A stretch of 54,996 nucleotides of DNA from assembly GCF_001552355.1 (NCBI RefSeq), contig NZ_BCRA01000033.1, positions 1 through 54,996 on the forward strand, in the 5' to 3' direction. Below the pieces are notes generated by a model. That model worked only from the letters and a program-made list of their open reading frames with translations, searched no databases and had not been told where the DNA came from. The stretch is from Microbacterium resistens NBRC 103078 (lineage in GTDB: Bacteria; Actinomycetota; Actinomycetes; Actinomycetales; Microbacteriaceae). A program made the translations under genes and the position numbers. Positions 49,995-54,996 of the stretch are shown one piece after another. Position 1 is the stretch's first letter; every line of letters starts with the position of its first letter.

Positions 49995-50585
49995 ATGCAC
50001 ACGGACGCGCGATCCTCCGGGCGTCCGCGGGCGTCCTCCCGGGAGACGCTCGCGGAAGCGGCGTGCGAGCTGTTCCTGGAGCAGGGTTACGAGGCCACGT
50101 CGATCGCCGACATCACCCGTCGCGCCGGGGTGAGCCGATCCAGCTTCTTCAACTACTTCTCCTCCAAGAGCGACGTGCTGTGGTCGGGGCTCGACGAGCG
50201 GATCGACGCGGCCCTGGTGGCGCTGGGCGCCCTCGGGACCAAGGCCGACGGCCCCGGGGTGCGCGCCGCGCTGAGCGCTGTGATCCGGGACCTCGCACCG
50301 GACCCCCTCACCCTGGCGCTGCGCAACGCGTCCGCCATGGGCGTCGAGACCGAGCTGCGTCGCGACAGCGGCCTGCGCCACGCGACGCTCGCGGCGGGGG
50401 TCGCATCGGCCGCCCGCGCGGCGGGCGTGCCGGTGATCCCGGCCGACATCCTCGGCTCGGCATGCGCGACCGCCGTGCTGTCCGCCATTCGTGTCTGGGC
50501 CGAGGACGGTGCCGGGCAGGCCTCCCTGGAGGCCCGCTTCGACGAGGCCCTGCGGAGCATCCACGCCCTGCCCTGGGGTCCCTAG
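49995..50585 (+). CDS. TetR-family transcriptional regulator
   Basis: This 196-residue protein has an N-terminal TetR helix-turn-helix ([20 protein letters not shown], then [18 protein letters not shown], about residues 22-62) and an all-helical ligand domain. The HTH resembles MftR-like TetR members. Target genes are unknown; the divergent lipB gene and the ffh gene downstream are neighbours only. TACGGT (49983-49988) lies 6 bases before the ATG, so a leaderless mRNA is likely. Confidence 0.85.
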   Translation: MHTDARSSGRPRASSRETLAEAACELFLEQGYEATSIADITRRAGVSRSSFFNYFSSKSDVLWSGLDERIDAALVALGALGTKADGPGVRAALSAVIRDLAPDPLTLALRNASAMGVETELRRDSGLRHATLAAGVASAARAAGVPVIPADILGSACATAVLSAIRVWAEDGAGQASLEARFDEALRSIHALPWGP

Positions 50586-50618
50586 GCGCCGACGGGCGGG
50601 GCGCGTGCGCGCCTCCCG

Positions 50619-50624
50619 TAGAAT
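50619..50624 (+). promoter_or_regulatory. -10 element of ffh
   Basis: TAGAAT lies 10 bases before ATG 50635, giving a very short leader that contains GAAGG. Confidence 0.45.
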
Positions 50625-50634
50625 CGAAGGCACC

Positions 50635-52188
50635 ATGGCTACCTTCGGCACCCTCTCCGATCGGCTCACCGAGACCTTCCGCAATCTGCGCACGAAGGGA
50701 AAGCTGAGCGCGTCCGACGTCGACGGCACCGTCCGCGAGATCCGGCGGGCGCTCCTCGACGCCGACGTCGCGCTCGCGGTCGTCAAGGACTTCACCGCGA
50801 AGGTGCGCGAGCGGGCGCTCGGCGACGAGGTCAACAAGGCGCTGAACCCGGCGCAGCAGGTCGTCCAGATCGTCAACGAGGAGCTCATCGCGATCCTGGG
50901 CGGCGAGCAGCGCCGCCTCGCGTTCGCGAAGACGCCGCCGACGGTCATCATGCTCGCGGGGCTCCAGGGCTCCGGGAAGACGACCTTCGCCGGCAAGCTC
51001 GCCAAGCAGCTGGAGGGGGAGGGGCACACGCCGCTCCTCGTGGCCGCCGACCTCCAGCGGCCGAACGCCGTGAACCAGCTCCAGGTGGTGGCGGCGCAGG
51101 CGGGAGCGACGATCTTCGCGCCGGAGCCGGGCAACGGCGTCGGCGATCCCGTCCGCGTCGCGCGCGACGGCGTGGAGCACGCGCGCCGCCAGCAGCACGA
51201 CGTCGTCATCATCGACACGGCCGGCCGCCTCGGCGTGGACGCCGAGCTCATGAAGCAGGCCGCCGACATCCGCAAGGCCGTGGACCCGGACGAGGTCCTC
51301 TTCGTCATCGACGCGATGATCGGTCAGGACGCGGTCAACACGGCCAAGGCGTTCCAGGACGGCGTGGACTTCACGGGCGTCGTCCTCTCCAAGCTCGACG
51401 GCGACGCCCGAGGCGGTGCCGCGCTGTCCGTCGCCTCGGTGACCGGTCGGCCGATCATCTTCGCCTCGACCGGCGAGGGGCTCGACGACCTCGAGCCGTT
51501 CCACCCCGACCGGATGGCGAGCCGGATCCTCGACCTCGGTGACATCCTCACCCTGATCGAGCAGGCGCAGCAGGCGTTCGACGAGGCCGAGGCGATGAAG
51601 GTCGCTGAGAAGCTCGCGACCGAGACCTTCACCCTCGAGGACTTCCTCGAGCAGATGCAGCAGCTCAAGAAGATGGGCTCCATGAAGAAGATGCTCGGGA
51701 TGCTCCCGGGCATGGGCCAGATGAAGCAGCAGCTGGAGGACTTCGACGACCGGGAGATCGACCGGACCGAGGCCATCATCCGCTCGATGACGCCGGGGGA
51801 GCGCCGCAACCCCAAGGTCCTCAACGGCTCCCGCCGTCTGCGCATCGCACGCGGCTCCGGGATGACGGTGACGGACGTGAATCAGCTCGTGCAGCGCTTC
51901 GAGCAGGCGGCGAAGATGATGAAGACCGTCGCCCGCGGCGGCACCCCCAACATCCCCGGCATGGGGCCGGTGCCCGGCATGGGACGCCCCGGCGGCTCGT
52001 CGAAGCGAGGCAAGAAGGCCAAGAGCGGCGGGTCCCGTTCGGGCAACCCGGCCAAGCGCGCGGCGGAGAACGCGGGCCTCGCCGCGGCGAACTCCCAGCC
52101 GACGGGGACCGGCTTCGGCCTCGGCGGACAGAAGGCGCCCTCCGAGGCGGACCTCGCCGAGATCCAGAAGCTCTTCGGCAAGAACTGA
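50635..52188 (+). CDS. ffh: Signal recognition particle protein Ffh
   Basis: This 517-residue GTPase binds signal peptides and the SRP RNA. NG-domain motifs are [18 protein letters not shown] (about residues 105-122), [13 protein letters not shown] and [13 protein letters not shown]. The Met-rich M domain ([20 protein letters not shown], about 340-360) and the RNA-binding helix ([14 protein letters not shown]) follow. The Gly/Ser-rich C-terminal 80 residues are longer than in E. coli, as in other actinobacteria. The SRP RNA gene is not seen in this window. Confidence 0.96.
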   Translation: MATFGTLSDRLTETFRNLRTKGKLSASDVDGTVREIRRALLDADVALAVVKDFTAKVRERALGDEVNKALNPAQQVVQIVNEELIAILGGEQRRLAFAKTPPTVIMLAGLQGSGKTTFAGKLAKQLEGEGHTPLLVAADLQRPNAVNQLQVVAAQAGATIFAPEPGNGVGDPVRVARDGVEHARRQQHDVVIIDTAGRLGVDAELMKQAADIRKAVDPDEVLFVIDAMIGQDAVNTAKAFQDGVDFTGVVLSKLDGDARGGAALSVASVTGRPIIFASTGEGLDDLEPFHPDRMASRILDLGDILTLIEQAQQAFDEAEAMKVAEKLATETFTLEDFLEQMQQLKKMGSMKKMLGMLPGMGQMKQQLEDFDDREIDRTEAIIRSMTPGERRNPKVLNGSRRLRIARGSGMTVTDVNQLVQRFEQAAKMMKTVARGGTPNIPGMGPVPGMGRPGGSSKRGKKAKSGGSRSGNPAKRAAENAGLAAANSQPTGTGFGLGGQKAPSEADLAEIQKLFGKN

Positions 52189-52268
52189 CCCGTTCGGGGT
52201 CCGATCCGGGGCGATCCGGCACTGTCATGCGCCCCGAATCCCCGCGCAGCGCCCCGAACCGACACGGA

Positions 52269-52301
52269 AAGGGCGGGACCGGATCGACCGGCCCCGCCCT
52301 T
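52269..52301. terminator. Bidirectional terminator between ffh and glpK
   Basis: A 14-bp stem with one mismatch (AAGGGCGGGACCGG with 52288-52301) and loop ATCGA lies between convergent genes, followed by TCGTCGTCGT. Confidence 0.7.
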
Positions 52302-52320
52302 CGTCGTCGTCAGCGGACGA

Positions 52321-53835
52321 TCACTTCACGTCGTCGTCGACCCAGTCCATGGACTTGGTGACGGCCTTGCGCCACAGGCGCAGCTGACGGTCGCGCTCGC
52401 CCTCGTCCATCGACGGCTCCCAGCGCTTGTCCTCCTGCCAGTTGGCAGAGAGGTCGTCCAGGCCGCTCCAGAAGCCCACGGCGAGACCCGCGGCGTACGC
52501 GGCGCCGAGCGCGGTGGTCTCGGCGACGACCGGCCGGACGACCGGGACGCCCAGCACGTCCGCCTGGAACTGCATGAGCGCGTCGTTGGCGACCATTCCG
52601 CCGTCGACCTTCAGCTCCGTGAGGTCCACCCCGGCGTCCGCGTTCACCGCGTCGAGCACGTCGCGGGTCTGGAAGGCGACCGCCTCCAGCGCGGCGCGCG
52701 CGATGTGGTTCTTGTTCGCGAAGCGGGTCAGGCCCACGATCGCGCCTCGGGCGTCCGGACGCCAGTACGGCGCGAACAGGCCGGAGAACGCCGGCACGAT
52801 GTACACGCCGCCGTTGTCCTCGACCTTGTCGGCGAGCTCCTCCACCTGCGGGGCGGAGTCGATGATGCCGAGCTGGTCGCGCAGCCACTGGATCAGAGAC
52901 CCCGTGACGGCGATGGAGCCCTCCAGCGCATAGTGCGTCGGCGCGTCGCCGAGCTTGTAGCCGACGGTGGTCAGCAGCCCGTTCTTCGAGTGGACGATCT
53001 CCTCGCCCGTGTTGAAGATGAGGAAGCAGCCCGTGCCGTAGGTGTTCTTGCTCTCGCCCTTGTTGAACGCGGCCTGACCGAACGTCGCCGCCTGCTGGTC
53101 GCCGAGGATTCCGGCGATCGGCGTCTCGCGCAGCAGCGACGAGCTCTCCGCCGCGCCGTAGACCTCGGACGACGAACGGATCTCGGGCATCATCGAGCGG
53201 GGCACGCCGAACGCCTCGAGGATGTCGTCGCGCCACTCCAGCGTCTCGAGGTCCATGAACAGCGTCCGCGAGGCGTTGGTGACGTCGGTGGCGTGCACGC
53301 CGCCGTTGACGCCGCCGGTGAGGTTCCACAGGACCCAGGAGTCCGTGGTCCCGAACAGCAGGTCCCCGGCCTCCGCCTTCTCGCGCGCACCGTCGACGTT
53401 CTCCAGGATCCAGGCGATCTTGGTGCCGGAGAAGTAGGTGGCCAGCGGCAGGCCCACGATCGGCTTGAACCGGTCGACCCCGCCGTCGGCGGCGAGGCGG
53501 TCGACGATCTCCTGCGTGCGGGTGTCCTGCCAGACGATGGCGTTGTAGACCGGCTTGCCCGTCGTCTTGTCCCACACGACGGCGGTCTCGCGCTGGTTGG
53601 TGATGCCCACCGCCGCGATGTCGTGACGCGTGAGGTGCGCGCGCGTCAGCGCGAGGCCGATGACCTCCTGGACATTGGCCCAGATCTCCGCGGCGTCGTG
53701 CTCGACCCAGCCGGCCTTCGGCAGGATCTGCTCGTGCTCCTTCTGACCCGTGGCGATGATGCTGCCCTTGCGGTCGAAGATGATGGCACGGCTCGAGGTC
53801 GTGCCCTGGTCGATGGCGATGATGTAGTCGGCCAT
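52321..53835 (-). CDS. glpK: Glycerol kinase
   Basis: This 504-residue FGGY kinase phosphorylates glycerol to sn-glycerol-3-phosphate. It opens [20 protein letters not shown] with the phosphate-binding loop, and has the FGGY signatures [14 protein letters not shown] and [20 protein letters not shown]. Length matches the family. It follows glpF by 25 bases on the same strand, with the glpD end further upstream, forming a glycerol operon. GAAGGAGAA precedes the ATG. Terminates at the shared hairpin with ffh. Confidence 0.96.
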   Translation of the reverse strand: MADYIIAIDQGTTSSRAIIFDRKGSIIATGQKEHEQILPKAGWVEHDAAEIWANVQEVIGLALTRAHLTRHDIAAVGITNQRETAVVWDKTTGKPVYNAIVWQDTRTQEIVDRLAADGGVDRFKPIVGLPLATYFSGTKIAWILENVDGAREKAEAGDLLFGTTDSWVLWNLTGGVNGGVHATDVTNASRTLFMDLETLEWRDDILEAFGVPRSMMPEIRSSSEVYGAAESSSLLRETPIAGILGDQQAATFGQAAFNKGESKNTYGTGCFLIFNTGEEIVHSKNGLLTTVGYKLGDAPTHYALEGSIAVTGSLIQWLRDQLGIIDSAPQVEELADKVEDNGGVYIVPAFSGLFAPYWRPDARGAIVGLTRFANKNHIARAALEAVAFQTRDVLDAVNADAGVDLTELKVDGGMVANDALMQFQADVLGVPVVRPVVAETTALGAAYAAGLAVGFWSGLDDLSANWQEDKRWEPSMDEGERDRQLRLWRKAVTKSMDWVDDDVK

Positions 53836-53860
53836 GGTTCTTCTCCTTCGGGTTCGGGGA

Positions 53861-54616
53861 TCAGGCGGCCAGGCCCAGCAGGACCGGAGCGAGCAGCGCG
53901 GCGATCGCACCACCGATCAGCGGGCCCACCACGGGGACCCACGAGTACGCCCAGTCGCTGGAGCCCTTGCCCTTGATCGGCAGGATCGCGTGGGCGATGC
54001 GCGGGCCCAGGTCACGCGCGGGGTTGATCGCGTAGCCGGTCGGGCCGCCGAGCGAGGCGCCGATGGCGACGACGACCAGCGCGACGGGCAGGGCCGTCAG
54101 CGGGCCGAGGCCCCCGGGGACGCCGACCTCGATGTCGCCGTAGTCGGCGAACGCGAAGATCGCGAACACCAGCACGAACGTGCCGATGATCTCGGTGACC
54201 AGGTTCCAGCCGTACGAGCGGATCGCCGGCCCCGTGGAGAAGACGCCCAGCTTGTTCGCGGGCTCCGGCTCCTCGTCGAAGTGCTGCTTGTAGGCCAGCC
54301 AGCACAGGATCGCACCGATGATGGCGCCGAGAAGCTCGGCTCCGGTGGCGACGGCGAACTGCGCGAAGCTGATCTTGTTCGCGATCAGCAGGCCGATGCC
54401 GACGGCGGGGTTCAGGATCGCGCCGGAGTATGCGGAGACCAGGACACCGGCGAAGACCGCCAGACCCCAGCCCCAGTTGACCATCAGGAATCCGCCGCCG
54501 AATCCCTTGTTCTTGACCAGGGCGACGTTCGCGACGACGCCGCAGCCCAGCAGGATCAGCATGGCGGTGCCGACGAGCTCTGACAGGAAGTAGAGCCCGA
54601 GGTTGACCTCAGTCAT
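53861..54616 (-). CDS. glpF: Glycerol facilitator (MIP/aquaporin family)
   Basis: This 251-residue membrane channel has six hydrophobic segments and two NPA boxes ([12 protein letters not shown] near residue 66-77 and [12 protein letters not shown] near 194-205). The Asp after the second NPAR (NPARD) is typical of aquaglyceroporins and supports glycerol rather than water passage. It lies 25 bases before glpK on the same strand. AAGAAGAC precedes the ATG. The neighbouring glpD and glpK support the assignment. Confidence 0.93.
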   Translation of the reverse strand: MTEVNLGLYFLSELVGTAMLILLGCGVVANVALVKNKGFGGGFLMVNWGWGLAVFAGVLVSAYSGAILNPAVGIGLLIANKISFAQFAVATGAELLGAIIGAILCWLAYKQHFDEEPEPANKLGVFSTGPAIRSYGWNLVTEIIGTFVLVFAIFAFADYGDIEVGVPGGLGPLTALPVALVVVAIGASLGGPTGYAINPARDLGPRIAHAILPIKGKGSSDWAYSWVPVVGPLIGGAIAALLAPVLLGLAA

Positions 54617-54701
54617 GTCTTCTTTGACCTTTCACGGGGCACCGACCCCTCTGCCGGTGCTGGGTGGGTGGAGCCGAATCGAGGGCGGCGTCCTGCGGCC
54701 C

Positions 54702-54996
54702 TCAGCCCCGGGCGGGGGAGGGAAGAGCGAGTCCGTGGCGCTCGTTCAGCAGCGCGCGGGTGCGGTCGACCTCGGCGTCGGTCCGGGCGCGGTCCCAGCC
54801 CAGCAGCGGCGCCAGGGCCGCCGCGAGCTGCTCCAGCACCGCTTCGTCGACATCGCCGGTGAACGCGAGGCTAGTGCGGCGCAGGACGATGTCGGCGAGG
54901 CGTACGACGAGCTCGTTCTCGACCATCCACTCCAGTTCCCGGGTGGAGACGGCGCCGCCGGCCAGGGGGGTGTCCGGGCCCTGCTCGATGTGCTCC
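54702..54996 (-). CDS. glpD: Glycerol-3-phosphate dehydrogenase, C-terminal end
   Basis: Only the last 97 residues are in the window; the gene continues past the right edge. The visible part, from EHIEQGPDTPLAGGAV through LADIVLRRTSLAFTGDVDE, matches the C-terminal domain of the FAD-dependent GlpD, which oxidises glycerol-3-phosphate at the membrane. The stop is 85 bases before glpF, with the same orientation, so glpD-glpF-glpK is the likely operon order. Confidence 0.85.
   Translation of the reverse strand, partial: EHIEQGPDTPLAGGAVSTRELEWMVENELVVRLADIVLRRTSLAFTGDVDEAVLEQLAAALAPLLGWDRARTDAEVDRTRALLNERHGLALPSPARG

Noticed and set aside
50635..52188. SRP (4.5S) RNA gene near ffh
   Set aside because: No GGAA-tetraloop hairpin of the right type was seen in the flanking spacers.
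1..54996. Prophage, insertion sequences or CRISPR arrays
   Set aside because: I found no transposase, integrase, phage structural gene or regular repeat-spacer pattern.

Overview
The window is about 55 kb of dense, very high-GC chromosome from an actinobacterium. The gene families (DUF7882, DUF2004 and DUF3515 proteins, a leuCD-murA-gpsA-ddl-thiL-recG run) and the many start codons lying 6-8 bases after a TANNNT hexamer (leaderless mRNAs) point to Microbacteriaceae, probably Microbacterium. The genus is inferred from recognition, not from a search. I see no phage, insertion sequence, integrase or CRISPR array.

Layout. 1-5.2 kb: ABC export module with two FtsX-type permeases (the first cut by the window edge) and two ATPases, one with an AbrB-like tail. 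5.2-9.8 kb: glycosyltransferase, membrane acyltransferase, an MFS transporter broken by one extra G, and an Lrp-type regulator. 9.9-15.2 kb: PLP-dependent gamma-lyase family enzyme, PepN, an unusual 86-nt compound hairpin, GNAT, metallo-hydrolase, tRNA-Glu(CTC). 15.3-18.7 kb: leftward ArsR-MFS-SnoaL-LuxR-DUF7882 group. 18.9-23 kb: DUF1801 protein, ECF sigma factor with a DUF4349 partner, YqhA-like protein, and TerC behind a probable manganese riboswitch. 23-31.7 kb: leuCD behind a leucine-codon leader peptide and hairpin, then murA, plsC-like, gpsA, ddl, DUF3515 lipoprotein, thiL, rsmD. 31.8-37 kb: recG, coaD, DUF177, rpmF, rnc, mutM. 37-43 kb: accessory block. 43.2-52.2 kb: smc, ftsY, DUF2004, lipA/lipB, TetR, ffh. 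52.3-55 kb: glycerol operon glpD(partial)-glpF-glpK, read leftwards.

The region most worth a second look is 37.0-43.1 kb, inserted between mutM and smc, which are close neighbours in many actinobacteria. It opens with a 2'-O-methyltransferase resembling the thiostrepton-resistance enzymes TsnR/NshR. Its promoter has MerR-family architecture (TTGACC, 19-bp spacer, a 19-bp palindrome), and both geometry and palindrome core agree with the thiostrepton-inducible tipA promoter as I remember it. The block continues with an ABC exporter, two tandem two-domain GNATs, a 95-residue protein of unknown function and a 33-residue peptide with a perfect Shine-Dalgarno and a strong promoter. This may be a thiopeptide or drug-response island; that is inference.

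Other regulatory features of note: a Mn riboswitch whose P1 helix competes with a hairpin covering the TerC ribosome-binding site; tiny leaderless ORFs overlapping the starts of coaD and smc; and a very compact divergent promoter between the DUF3515 gene and thiL.
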